64,000 bases of DNA from NCBI RefSeq assembly GCF_947179165.1, contig NC_077245.1:20125740-20189739 (forward strand), in the 5' to 3' direction. A model generated the notes under the pieces. The model ran no database searches, was not told the DNA's origin, and saw nothing but the letters and a program-made list of their open reading frames with translations. The translations under genes and the position numbers were made by a program. Positions 21,570-33,794 of the stretch are shown here, piece by piece. Every line of letters begins with the position of its first letter. Positions within the stretch are counted from its first letter, which is position 1. This DNA comes from Solanum dulcamara (lineage: Eukaryota; Streptophyta; Magnoliopsida; Solanales; Solanaceae).

Positions 21570-23902
21570 TGTCACATCCTGGGAGGGTACCCTAGACGTG
21601 ACCGGCACTTGAAAGCCATTTCTGACCTTCAAGCGAACCACCTGATTATATCACTCTATCATTCAGTCATATACGCTCAAAGAAAGGCTCTATCATAACA
21701 TGCTACTTACAATATGGGGGCCGAAGACCAAATATGTTTAACTCAACAAAATAAGTATAATAGGACTCCTCAAAATAATAGTCCAACCTCCCCACACTCT
21801 AGTCTATGAAGCCTCTATCAAAGTCTAGGAGGTGCCAATGACAAGCCCATGGCTACCAAGAAATCAAAGTAAAGGAAACGACAACAAAACTATACAAGAA
21901 AGTTCAACATCCTCTGGAAATTAGGAGGACTCACCAACTAGCTGAGAGTATATGTGGATCTTCAACGAAGCATCGGTTGATGATCTCTAGTACCTGTCTC
22001 TGCATCATGAAATGATGCAGGCCAAATGGCGTTAGTACATGGAATGTACAAGTATGTAAAATGGCTGGATGAAACAAACATCAAGAAAACATCAACATCA
22101 ACTCAAGATCTCAACTCATACATACATGACAACTCACTCAAGTGTCCTAAGTCTACCAAGAATAGTTTAGATGGGACTAACTAATAAGCCACTCAACTCA
22201 ACTGACTCGGAGCACTATCAAGACCTAAATGGGAGTTTCTCTTATCCGACAACCATCACCTATGAGCCAGTGATAGTACAACAATTAGACGTTGTTGCCA
22301 CGTCCATCCATACCTTGCCAAGGCATGAACGCCTCCCTAATCATGGATACCATTGATTAGTCAAGTCCTATCATGTCAAGACAAATAAATGGGAAATATC
22401 CGACTTTAACGGTTCGATCCCATGGGAAGCATCCGACTTTAACGGTTCCATCCCTACCTACGTTGGTGGCGTAATTTCTAGGGTTTGAGTATGGACTATA
22501 CTCTTACCCACTTTGGTGCTCGATACTCCTCCCATAACTCTATGCTCATAAGACTCCTTCCAATCATCTCAAACAAGCCCTCACGGCTAGTTTCATGTGG
22601 AATATTGCCCACTCATCAACTCTATCCTCATTCTCAACTCAATTAAGTCATAATGGCAAGTCTCATTTAGGACCTTGTCCACTCGTCAATTCTATCCTCC
22701 AATCAACTCAATCAAGCCTCATTTAGATAAGCATTTATGACATATCCTCAAGACTCATCACAACTCTATGGCTTTAGCTCAACAATTCAAGTAGAATAAC
22801 ACATTTAAGGAAATTTACTTATACAACATAATCACCTGGTTAAAGAGGTCAACAAAAACATATTAACAAGTCATCTCCATCAACTCATACTAACATGAAG
22901 ATTTTAGGAACTTCTTAGCTCAATAACCTCAACACATAAAGAATCAAATAAATAGGAGACAAAACTTGTTCAAGCATATCCATACCAAGAAACTCCATTT
23001 TCATGGACATCTAACCTCAAAGCAAGAGTAGGGCACATGGGTGGAATCAACCCATGTTTTGGATAGCCTTACATACCTTAGGGAAGACTTGAAGAAAACC
23101 TTAATGTTGGGTCTTTAATGTAGAACTTGAATCTTGAAGCTCTTAGAATCCTTCTTGTTGGAAATGGAGAAGAAGAAGAAGAGAGAGAGAGAGGAACTCC
23201 TAGGACTTTTTAGAGAGAGAGAGTGGATGCAAAATATGATCTCAAAATGGACTAAGGTGGTACATATATAATTTGGGTAAGTTCCCAAATTGCCCCTCCT
23301 CACAAAGTTCTGAAAATAGGAAAAAATGCTCCTGGCGCGATAGTGGCGCATTGCGCCATTGCAGCGCCAGGCTGATTACGCCTAAAACCTGCACACCTCG
23401 TAGTGGCGCACCAGACCAAGGACCAAACTACTGAGGCACATTCTTGGCGCGATAGTGGCGCATCGCGCCCTTACAGTGCCAAGGCCATATTTTCTGGGTT
23501 CTGAGAATTTGGCCTAAAAAACCCTGGTGTGCTAGTTCATCTTAGGATCGATATATCTTTTGACTCCGAACTCCAACAATTACATTCTTGGAGGCGTTGG
23601 AAGGAAGACTCAACGACCTTTAATTTGATGGGTCGTGGGCCACCCAGATTGTCATCTTTCGAAAGATAGGGTCATTGGAAGTCAACCCCTTAAGCGAACT
23701 CCTCCTCAAACTTAGCCACGACGAATCTTTTGGATTTGATTTGGTCCTAGGGGTCCTTCATGACCCCACATCACCTCTAACGCTGCTCAATTTCTCAAAA
23801 ACTCATCTTACTCATGCAAATGCTTCACAATACTCGAGTTCGACCTTACACATATACACGAAAGGTCTGAATCTTAGAGAAATTTTTTTGAGGGGTGTTA
23901 CA
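21570..23902 (-). repeat. 5' LTR of element A
   Basis: This 2333-bp LTR starts TGTAACACCCC on the minus strand and ends GGATGTGACA. A GC-rich block of GGCGCGATAGTGGCGC-type repeats is at 23330-23475. The TATA-like ACATATATAATTTGG at 23262-23276 is followed on the minus strand by a long CT-rich leader (about 23225-23160) and then by the donor-like TAAG/GTATGTAAGG at 23076. The order upstream repeats, TATA, leader, donor resembles a plant promoter with a 5'UTR intron. Confidence 0.9.
23070..23076 (-). promoter_or_regulatory. Candidate 5' splice site in the 5' LTR of element A
   Basis: The minus strand reads CCCTAAG/GTATGTAAGG with the intron starting at 23076, about 190 bases downstream of the TATA-like box. 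Confidence 0.5.
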
Positions 23903-24371
23903 TCCCTTTTGGACCTTGTAGTTCAGTTAGAGGAGTAGATTTGAGCTTTAGGCCTTGATTAAAGGTCGGTTGCATTTGTTAGTCCTATTTTTATGCTTTA
24001 AAGGGTGAGGTGTTCGTGGTGTCATTATTGTATGTGATTGTGCATGTTATTTGGATGTCGATGATGGCATACATTGCATTGGACTCTTGTTTTCTCATAG
24101 ATGTAGTCAACCCCGGTTCATGCATTGGTTCTTGGCATTGATTTGAGAAAGCTGTGTTGTAACCCAAACTATTTTATATTGATTTTCTGAATGAGGGTCG
24201 TACTACCTTTATTACTACTATTTACAATAGACTAGAGGCATCGAGGATGCGCTCATTTTCTTATATTGGTTCAGTCGGAGAGAGTTCTCAACCTTTTCTA
24301 TACTGATTTGACTATTTATCTTCGATTAGTGCAATAGAGTGGATTTTTGATGAACGGATATACAAATTGAT

Positions 24372-24397
24372 GTATATATATATATATATATATATAT
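24372..24397. repeat. TA microsatellite in the element C LTR
   Basis: A run of TA dinucleotides inside the right-hand half of the left LTR of element C. Confidence 0.9.
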
Positions 24398-25349
24398 TGA
24401 TATAAGACCTGAATAGGGACTTGACAGACATATAAGGCATTCCCAAGCACCCCAAAGTAATCCTTGAGAGGCGCATTGGTCCTACTTTCCGGCCAGGACT
24501 AGAAGTAGGTGTATATATATTGGTATGAGGTATTTGGAATTGATGGTACTACTGTTTTTATTGCATAACTCTCATTCATATATGCATTGCCTATCACCAG
24601 CATAGGTGTTACCTGTTAGTAGTATGGGACGTTATATGAGTTTACCTATTTGTGTGTGAACCTCCTGGGCCCATAGGGGCTCGGGAGGTATTGTCTTACT
24701 ATTTATGAACTTGTGGCGGTATAAAGGGTGGTCTCTTGTTTGAAGGTAGTTACTGCCTTTGTTCTTATTTATCTAACCTTTTGTGTAGGGATTTAGTTGA
24801 TGCGGTCCTTTAGGCCTTTATGTGATATCTGTGTTTACTTCTGTTTGGAGGTTGTCACTTAGTTGTCCTCTTTTATAGTGTGTTGTCATGTTTAAGTTAT
24901 GGGTAGGCGCCACCACGTACATCCTTTGTGTCCTCGCTTGTTCCCTATTTTCTCTCTTCCTTATATCAGATGGTTCTTATTGCAGGCTTCCATATTATTC
25001 TTGTTAGTTAGTTGTGATATATACTCTTCGCTTACATGTTCTCTATACTTGCTTTACCTTTGGAGCTCATACTACACTTCTGTACCTTCATATCATAGTG
25101 TGGGTTTTTACTACTGATTCGGATATTGTGCGAAACAGCTCTTGGATTTTGGAGACTTGTCAGCTCTTAGTGTTCGGAGTTGCCTATCTCTTTCTATTTT
25201 GCGACTAGTCTTTGTTTGGTATTCGGAGGCAGTCTGTATTACTATTACTATTATTGTATATGTATAAACCTTGTACTCCCTTATTTAATTTAGTAGCTCA
25301 ACTACTGACTAATACCAAGTCTTGGGGGTTATCTTATTATATTGTGCTC

Positions 25350-25470
<121 letters not shown>

Positions 25471-25591
25471 CCTCTTCTTTTCTTTAGCTTGTGATTGTCT
25501 ATTGCCTATGATTTCGGACTGTGGGGTTAGGCTTACCTACTGGTGGGTTAATAGTAGGGGTCATCATGACTTGATAAATTGGATCGTGACA

Positions 25592-25606
25592 GAGTGCTAT
25601 CAAAGC
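25592..25606 (+). promoter_or_regulatory. Primer-binding site of element C (decayed)
   Basis: GAGTGCTATCAAAGC directly follows the LTR end GTGACA at 25591 and resembles the TGGTATCAGAGC site of other elements here. Confidence 0.55.
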
Positions 25607-25799
25607 TTAGGTTCGCTGGTATAATTAGTATAAGAGCAAGTGCCTAATAGAGTCCTGCGAATTGGTGCGATGACGTCTGTATCCTATCTTCGTGAGGCTA
25701 TAGGTTTTTTTTTAGGAAAACTCCATTCTTGATTCCTTATTGTGTGAAACTTCTTTGATCAACCTCGAAATACTTTTTTGGAATTCATTTCTCCTTATA

Positions 25800-26640
25800 T
25801 GGATAGTACGAGCTTGCCAATGGGCATGGCTAGAGCATTAGAAGATACTACTTAGTCTTCGACAGTATCTATAACCACCTCGGCTCTTTTGGATCCAGCA
25901 TTGGAGATTTTGAGTATCGTTGAGCATACACATAGGCAGGAGTAGTTTTGGGTGCACCAAGTGGTTTGCAGCCAAGGATTAGACTTGTAGGTCCTCAACA
26001 GGGTTTTTCGTTGGTCTCGGAGTATGTGATGGAGTTTCTAGATTGGACAGGGCATGCTCCTACACTATTTTCTATGGAGTGAGACATGACGCAACGACTT
26101 ATTGAGGGATCAATTTTGACGCTTCGCCTAGCATCATAACAATTGATAGTTGTTGGGCCTACTTTTCCCCAAGTGGTCTGTATCTGAGGTCTATGGAGAA
26201 TGCATGTATAGAGACTTATAGAGGTAGAAGATCCCGCTGTCAGCGCAATGAAGGTAGCACCTCGCTCTAAATAAGGCATCATCCTTGGGAGGGTTACCCT
26301 CATCCTCAACCTACCGGACCCATGGCGGGAGGACCTCAGGTTCCAGGCGGTCCTGTGATAGGTTATGATACCCCCATGTATAAAATTCATGATAGACATC
26401 TCAGGGTTTGCTATATGAGCATTCAGGTTGTAGGGCTTATACTAATTCAGCTGGTTCAACTTAGCAGGCTGTGTTTGGTGGAAAGTGCTATAAGTGAGGT
26501 GAGTTTGGGCATCCAGCTAAGGAGTGTCCTACAGTCATATATCACAAGCGGCAGGCTCAATAGAATCGGGCTCGTAGGGCCCAGGGACAGTCAGTTAAAG
26601 GTGATGCCTCAAGTGTTGTAGTTGGTAATACATGTATTCA
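25800..26640 (+). pseudogene. Gag remnant of element C
   Basis: This is a degenerate Ty3 gag region in broken frames. The clearest trace is a CCHC zinc knuckle at 26486-26527 that reads C-Y-K-stop-G-E-F-G-H-P-A-K-E-C; the second Cys codon has become TGA at 26495-26497. Upstream, a proline- and glycine-rich stretch (about 26300-26370) fits the linker before a knuckle. No long frame remains, and protease, reverse transcriptase and integrase were not found before the right LTR. Confidence 0.6.
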
Positions 26641-27482
26641 ATTCGAGGCCAGGCTCATTCCATCCCATGCTTCTGCTAGTCGAACATAGGATATCAGATT
26701 CCAAGTATCGATCAGATTTGAGTAAATTTTATTTCTAGGACCTTCCTTGTTTATAGTGCTTGGATGTTGGTGTATTCATACCCACCGGTGATTACTTGGC
26801 TTGTTAGATTAATCTTGCGATTCTGGTGATTACTTTACTTAGACTTTTGTGGGCGTGCTTAGTTAGCCTAATTACTTGCCTAATGTGTTTATCTTTTCCG
26901 TAAGTGATTTCTTTTAGTAGTGGATCATATTGGTTTTTATTGTTGTGTTGAATTAGTGGTGGAGTTATACCTTGTGGATATTGAGCTTAGTTGATTGCTT
27001 TGGTGGATTTTCGTTTAGCCATTCTAGAGTTTTCTTGGATTGGTCCTTTCCCCTTCCTTGTTTGCCCCCTAGTGTACTTAGCTGATGTACGGTTGCTGCC
27101 AAGAGAAGGGTGTGTAAGTAGCTGTGGGCCCTTGTGGTCTATTGTAGATCTCGTTTGTCAATTTTTTCTTTGGTTGATATCCTATTCTAAGTTCCTAAGG
27201 TGTCGAAGTTTAGATTTGCCCTTAGCAATGGCTGGGTTGTCTTTTTATGGTAAGTTTGATGGTTAAGTTATCAGTTCAGCTATTTGTGCGATGTAGTGCC
27301 AGATAGCTATGTGTGAGTTGGGAAGGCTGGAAATGGAGTTGGCTTTATTTATTCTTAGTATGGTGATGTTTTAGATTGAAGTGTCATATAAAGAAGGTTC
27401 TATTGGGTTTATGGAAATGGAGTCCTTTTTATGCTTGTGACCGACCAACAATTATCCTTATTATCATTGTTGTTGTTGTTAA

Positions 27483-27539
<57 letters not shown>

Positions 27540-27747
27540 CATCATCATCATCATCACCATCATTATTATCATCATCATTATCATCATCATCATTATTATC
27601 ATTATTATTATTATGATTATTATTATCCGCTTCTTTGCTTCCGCTTTTGATGGTCCGTTACTTATGGTTCCAGACTATGGGGTTAGACTTACCTACTGGT
27701 GGGTTAATAGTAGGTGTCATCATGACTTGAGAAATCGGGTCGTGACA
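26641..27747 (+). repeat. Rest of element C with its right LTR end
   Basis: The last part (about 27625-27747) matches the end of the left LTR (CTTACCTACTGGTGGGTTAATAG, then GACTTGA, then a GTGACA end) and is followed by TSD TAGTC. The start of this LTR could not be located, so it is 5'-truncated or too diverged. The 26641-27460 stretch shows no readable domain. Confidence 0.55.
27480..27625. repeat. ATT then ATC trinucleotide microsatellite in the right LTR of element C
   Basis: An ATT run to about 27537 is followed by an interrupted ATC/ATT mixture. It lies at the same LTR position as the CTT/ATT microsatellite of the left LTR. Confidence 0.9.
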
Positions 27748-27752
27748 TAGTC

Positions 27753-28062
27753 CATTCTTTTGGACTTAGACTATTTCATTCAGAGTTTATTGTTTCGAGG
27801 TTGCATCCCCTTACATTAGACTTTTTACTTAGTAGTTTTGGTACGATGACTTTCAGGTTTTAGGGGTTAACTTCCGCATGTTTATATTATTTGGTTAGTT
27901 TTCTGAGTTTATGAAAATTCAGTTTTAAAAATATTATTTAAATTTGTTCCACATCTTTAAATGTTTGTTTCTGTATTAGGATATTTAATTTGGGGTATAG
28001 TATTGATTATCCTATCGGAGGGTTAGTGCGGGTGTCACTCATGGTTGGTTTGAGTGGTGACA
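27753..28062 (+). repeat. LTR copy c of the array, right part
   Basis: It continues LTR copy c after element C (compare 27752-27800 with 10645-10700) and ends GAGTGGTGACA at 28062, followed by AAATT matching 3602-3606. Confidence 0.7.
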
Positions 28063-28558
28063 AAATTTCATCTAAAATTCATCTAAATTAAATAAAATTT
28101 ATGGCCAAGTTCAAAATCATCATACGAATCAGTTAGAACTTTCAAATCATGAATCCAAACTCATTTAGTCAACTATTTGACTGTGATCGACTCATATTTT
28201 TTGTACTAATTTTCAACTTAAGCATTCGAATCACTCTTGAGCCCTTGAAGATTCATTTAAACTATCTAAGTCACAAAATATTATACATACCTATAAAAAC
28301 TTTCAAACCTTGATTTGGAGTCTTTTTGCCTCGAATGTTGAAGAAACATAGTTTTTGTTTTTTCTTCTTCAATACTCATCTGATTGTCCTGAAAATAGTG
28401 TCACCCATTCTCACAAGTCATAAATTATATTTTAAACCTACAAAAAAATCTTCTTAAAAAATTGAGTCTTTATATTTAAAATAACCAGACGAGTTGTTAT
28501 ATTTTTTTCCCGCTTAAAATAATGTTCAACCTCGAACATTCCTATATAAGACCAAAAC
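28063..28558 (-). repeat. Old dispersed repeat, right part
   Basis: This continues the repeat interrupted at 3607. Its GTTCAAAATCATCATACGAA block matches 31795-31820. Near 28490-28550 the minus strand reads GTTCGAGGTTGAACATTATTTTAAGCGGGA-like sequence, resembling the end of a Ty3 internal region with a polypurine tract before an LTR start TATAACAACTCG. This suggests a very old minus-strand LTR. No gene is visible. Confidence 0.45.
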
Positions 28559-29547
28559 TAGGGTTGTTCACAGTTTTGGTTAAAACCAAACCAAAAATTT
28601 AACCAAACCGAATAAAAAAACCGACATTCAGTTTGGTTTGGTTTGGTTTTAAATTTGAATAACCGATAATATTTGGTTTGGTTATGGTTATAGAAAAAAA
28701 TAACCGAATAAATAACCGAACCAAACCGATAATTATATACTTAAAATTTATAATTATTTATATGTATAATATTAGTTTTTCATAAATAATTAAAGATATT
28801 TTATACCTTTTAATTATTAATTTAATATTAATATACTTATTTTTAAGACTCAACAATCCAAACCCAACTCTCAAGCCCAATTATAAATTCTAATAAACAC
28901 TAAACAGTGGTCCAAGTCCAACAATCCAAGCCCATCAGCCCAACTCTCAAGCCCAATTCTAAATCCTAAATTCTAAATCCTAAATTTCTAATAAGCACTA
29001 AGCACTTGAGCAGCAGACAGCAACATAAAGTAAAAGTTAAAACTTTAAAACCCTAGTATCTATTTTCCTTTTATATTTTTGTTCCTCTCACGTTGGTTTC
29101 TCACAAAGTCACAGACTCACAGACTCACAGTCATAGACTAACAATGAAGGCTCAAGAGCAACCTCAACTCCTCAACCCCAAGTATAAGATTGACAAATTT
29201 TGAGAAGGTTTGTAAGGAGTTTTTCAAATTTTAAATTGATTTTAAGTCGTTTTCTTTTTTTTTCCGAATGTTTAAGTTGTTTCCTTTTCTCTTTTGAACC
29301 TCTGTGGGTCATGAGGAAAAAAGAGCTTCTTAAGAATTTAAAGAATGTAGAGAGAGAATATTTGAATTATCTCAGCTAGTCATAAACCGAATAACCGAAT
29401 CAAACCGAACCAAACCGACAATAACCAAACCCGTGGTTATTATTTTACTTGGTTTGGTTATGGTTTTAGATATTTAATAACCGATTAAATTGGTTTGGTT
29501 ATGGTTTTAATCAATAACCGACCCAAACCGAACCATGAACACCCCTA
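28559..29547. mobile_element. Non-autonomous hAT-type element 2
   Basis: An exact 8-bp duplication, ACCAAAAC, lies at 28551-28558 and 29548-29555. The termini are TAGGGTTGTTCA and TAGGGGTGTTCA (read inward). Both subterminal regions consist of AACCGAAC and GGTTTGGTT motifs in inverted orientation. The 989-bp element has no transposase; its centre is AT-rich with a CCCAA-rich part at 28850-28960. Its length is close to hAT element 1 but the sequence differs. Confidence 0.9.
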
Positions 29548-29555
29548 ACCAAAAC

Positions 29556-31960
29556 TATTGTTCAGCTGTAAATATCCATTTTAAACCCCATGTTAGCATC
29601 TCCAAACACAATGTACCTTGATAACACCACTTATTCACTTTATTCATGATATCTTTTTTAAAATTAGCTAAAAAAATTATTATTTATATTTGAAATTTGC
29701 TCAAATTGTCTATCCTTGTTTATTTAAATTATCATAATCCGATTTACCTAATTAATTATAATTATAATTTTACCTCTGAGTGAAGTTCCTTGCTACAATA
29801 GATACCATCATACCCACAAAAATTTCTTTGTTGCAACAATAATCCATTGTCAAGCATGTACTAGCAAAATGTCCAAATAGATTTTAGTCAACTGAAAAGA
29901 TCTTCTGGTCAAATCAGATATTAGGATTTAATTAATAATGAGAATTTGGAATAACCAATTTATCTTTTTTTCTCTTTCTCTCTCTCTTTTCAATGTCGTT
30001 ATTCAGAATGAATTGAGATAAAAATTATCCAGTCAAAAAAGCAAAGAAAAGTCAACTTGAATCCTCCAAGGTTAAAACTAAAAATTTCTTTCAAAATCAG
30101 TCCATGGGTCTTAAATCTTAATTTCATTGAATTTCATCCACAAATCGGATCTCAGATCAATAATTTACATTCTCTTCTAATTTGTTTTTATTAAGATTAA
30201 GACGTCTGAAGCTGAATATTAAGATATGCATTAAGATTTAGAGGTATGAATTTGAATACACATCTGAATATTAAGATATTGCATCAATATTTAAAGGTAT
30301 GAATTTGAATACACATCTGGATATTAAGATGTTGCATCAAGATCTTAATACTAAATAGTTAAAACTAATTATTTTTTTCAACATCCGAATGTATAAAATT
30401 TATCTTTGTTTTAAAAATAACATAAAATTCAAATAAAATCTTAAATTGATCTAATATTATATTCAATAGATATTTTTAAAAATTTTATATGACAATTGAT
30501 GATGATGATGACCAACGATGGTGATTATTTGTATTGACTTGGGATGATGTTGATCGATGATAGACGTGGTTGTTGATGATGGTGGATGATAATTAGTTAT
30601 ACAGTGATAGTGATAATCAATAGCGGTTGTGAATGATGATGGCGGTTAGTAATATATAGTGTTGAATAACAGTGATAATTATTGATAGTGATTAGTGGAT
30701 GTAATAATGATTGGTGGTAATGATTGAAAATTATGGCTAACGGTGATGTCGATTGATTTTGGTGATTGATGGTTGTGGTTGGGATGAGAATGGATGATGG
30801 TGGTATTGTGGCTGAAATGGTGGCTGTGGATGATGGATGAAAGTAGATGAAGTAGTGATGAACTGTCATCTTTATTAAAAAATCTTTAATAGACATTTTA
30901 ATGATGTTAAGACTTTGTTGTAGATCTTAATCATTCAGTAAAATAAGAAAAACAAACACACTTAATGAATAAGATTCAGATCTTGAAAACAAACACACTT
31001 AATGACTGAGATATGAATGATTAAAATTAAGACCTTCTTTGATAAAAAAAAAGATTAAGACCTTCATTAAGTACAAAATAAATGAGGCCATAAGTTCTCA
31101 AAGCAAAAAAAATAATAATCCAAAATCACAAATAAATTCACTAATAAAGTATAGAATCATAGGAAAAGTACCCAAAATAAAAGTTAGATTCTTATCCCAC
31201 GTCAAATCAACAAGAATACAACAAAAAATTATCCATTTTCAAGCTCACTAACTTCCAAAATGGTGAAATGAACTTATGAAAAAACATTGTTGAAAAATAA
31301 AAATGTCCAATCTCATCGGTAAAGGTACAAAATCTGATCACTAAAAGTTCGCACAAGAAACCTGTATTATTTTTTGCACCAACATTTAAAAAAAACAAAC
31401 TAAAATGACCCTAACTCTCTCATACGACTTTATAATTCTACAATTCTTGTTTTTATGAGTTTAAAATAATGATACAAATCTAGTCTTTCAGTCGAAACTC
31501 AATATTGAACCTGTTTGCTTAATCGAATATTATTTTCACTCATTAAAGAGTTAATTTTACAATTCTCAACAAAAAATCGATCGTAACTTATTGAAATTGA
31601 ATTAGACCTAATATTTTAGACCAATTTGATAAATCATTCTCGAATTTTTGAAAGTCTCAGAATCAATTTTGTTATCTTTAGAACTAAAAACGGACCTTTG
31701 AGTCGTTATATTTTTATGCTCAAAACGGCACCCAAACACCAAACACGATTAACAAAACATAGAAACTCATCAACATTAAACTAAATTTTTGGGCAAGTCC
31801 AAAATCATCATACGAACCCATTAAAAATTTTAAACCATGAATTTGGGCTCGTCTATACCACTATATTACTTTGATCAACTCTTATAATTCGTGAGAGTCA
31901 AAACTAACTCTAATAATCTCACTAGCAAATCTAAAAGTAAAAGGAGGATTTTGCTAAGAT
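29556..31960. repeat. Repeat-rich intergenic DNA, second copy of the old repeat
   Basis: The sequence at 30030-31860 aligns by eye with 2790-3606 plus 28080-28160, giving two old copies of one family about 1.5 kb apart once the big insertion is removed. Inside it, 30230-30350 has a short duplication (GAATTTGAATACACATCTG twice) and 30490-30880 is a degenerate GATGGT-rich tract. No gene is supported. Confidence 0.5.
30490..30880. repeat. Degenerate GAT/GGT-rich simple repeat tract
   Basis: This is a purine-biased tract of GATGATGGTG-like words. The open minus-strand frame at 30597-30896 is a His/Thr/Ile/Pro-rich by-product of the repeat. Confidence 0.7.
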
Positions 31961-32862
31961 GGTAAATACTTTTTACCTCCAAATTTAATGTTAGTGGATG
32001 ACGTTAAGCCCACCGTTAGAGGAAGTCGCACGACAGCATGCTACTTTTTTAATGGTGTGGGCCATGACCCTCTTCCCACCCCACCCCACCACCCCATCCC
32101 ACTCTCCACCCCAACGTTTTATATTAATTAGGTGTTTTTTTTTATAAATTTTATATTTATGTTTTAGACAAATTAGGTTTTATCATTTTTAACATTAATT
32201 TATTTGATATTACAATTTTTTCTCTTTAATTTTCATTCTTTATTACATTCATTCAGTCTTTATTTTATTTTTTATAAATTTACTATCATAATTTTTTTAA
32301 GTTTTGTGTATTTCTCATAAATTAATAGTACTTGTAATGTAGTATAGAAGTTTTTATTGCATTGTCCAATTATTCATGTATACGCATTTTCATCATTAGT
32401 TTGTTGTTTTATTGGAAAATGTGTATACATGAATAATTGAATAATGTAATAAGAATCTCTATCCTACATTACAAGTACTATTAATTTATCAGAAACACAC
32501 AAACTTAAAAAAATTATGATCATAAATTTATAAGAAATAAAATAAAGAATGAATGAAAGAAAGAATGAAGGTTAAAGAGAAAACATTTGTAATATCAAAT
32601 AAATTAATGTTAAAAATGATAAAATCTAATTTTTCTAAAACATAAATATACAAATTTATAAAATAAAATACCTAATTAATATAAGACATTGAGGGGGGTT
32701 GGGGGTGGGGGATAGAGGTGGGAGCGGGAAGAGGAGCATGGCCTACACCATTAAGTAAAGTCGCATGCTGCGACTTACAAGTCGTATGCTGCCATGCAAC
32801 TTCCTCTAACGATGGACTTAACATCGTCCATTGACAAAAGGAAGTTACCGTGCGTTTTTACC
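31961..32862. mobile_element. Long inverted-repeat (hairpin) element upstream of the eIF5 pseudogene
   Basis: Two arms of roughly 430 bases are reverse complements. The outer parts pair GGTAAA with TTTACC, and TTAGAGGAAGT with ACTTCCTCTAA. The middle pairs the GTGGGCCATG and CCACCCC-rich block with GGGGGTGGGGG and CATGGCCTAC, and the inner part pairs ATTCATGTATAC with GTATACATGAAT. The loop is about 25 bases near 32403. There is no coding frame. It may be a foldback or Mutator-like non-autonomous transposon; no clear target duplication was found at the proposed ends. It ends only about 120 bases before a TATA-like box. Confidence 0.8.
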
Positions 32863-32978
32863 TTTTTGATTTCTTACAAATATTAATTATCCTTTTGTTT
32901 TTATTTTATTTTAAAAAAGTCATCCTTTCGGCTCCAAACTCGCCAAATCCTTTAAGGAATAAGGATTTTCTTTGTTCC

Positions 32979-32987
32979 TTATATAAT
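32979..32987 (+). promoter_or_regulatory. TATA-like box of the eIF5 pseudogene
   Basis: TTATATAAT lies about 90 bases upstream of a probable 5' splice site at 33073 and is followed by a CT-rich stretch typical of plant 5' untranslated exons. Confidence 0.5.
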
Positions 32988-33794
32988 CTCATCTCCTTTT
33001 CCTTTTTCTTTTTCCATCTGTCGACGCAACAGAATACCAAATCTTTCTCATTCTTCTACTTCTTCATTCAAGGTATATATATTCTGGAATCCTATTTATT
33101 TATTTAGTTATTTATTTATTCCTTTTGATTGTTATTCTTTGTCTATATTTTAAAATTGATTTTTTGTTTGGATCTAATTTTCGTATATGGATTTTCTTGG
33201 TTTTGACCGTAGACCTTTTGTAAAGTTAGATTCAGTTTTGATATTTCTGTTTTTTTTTTTACGTAGATCGGTTTGTTGATAATAATTAAGCATTGGGGTT
33301 ATTTTCTATTTATGATTGTATATTTTAATCATATTCAATTGGTCAGTTGTTAAATATGTAGTAGTTTGGATTTAATTTGATTTTTGTTTCTGGAAATTTA
33401 CCCTACATATTGTATTGTTTAGTTTTTTTTGTTTTTTTTTTGAGATTTTAACAAATATTGTTCAGTTGTTGTTGTTAATATATCATATTTTTTCAAGTAT
33501 GTGTTGATTAATCAAGTGTATTCTTTTCTATTAGTTATACCTTACTCAAAATGTATCACAATTCATAACATTACTCATTTTGAGAAATTTTGCTGTTACA
33601 GAGATTGTTTTTTTCCTATTTCGAACTACAATGTTTTTTTGTTTAAATTTTTAGTTCAATTAATCATATGGACAGTTCGATAGATAGTAAAGCTTAACGA
33701 AATGGATGTGCATGCATCAAGGGTGCCCAACGTTTAGCTTAACCAATAACTTAATTCGTACCTAGAGTAACTTCTTGAATTTAGTGTCTATGGC

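Larger units (their letters stand above)
14170..23902 (-). mobile_element. Ty3/gypsy element A (chromovirus-like, Tekay/Del type)
   Basis: This is a complete but inactive LTR retrotransposon of 9733 bp. The LTRs are 14170-16501 and 21570-23902 (2332 and 2333 bp), differing by a few percent by eye, so the insertion is fairly young. The minus-strand order is 5' LTR, primer-binding site, gag with CCHC knuckle, protease, reverse transcriptase, RNase H, integrase with a C-terminal chromodomain-like tail, polypurine tract, 3' LTR. The LTR starts TGTAACACCCC and ends GTGACA; the left copy has TATCA where TGTCA is expected. Target duplications are TCTCT and TCCCT. Several stops and at least one frameshift break gag-pol. 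Confidence 0.9.

Noticed and set aside
30597..30896. His/Thr/Pro-rich minus-strand protein
   Set aside because: It lies wholly in a degenerate GATGGT simple-sequence tract.
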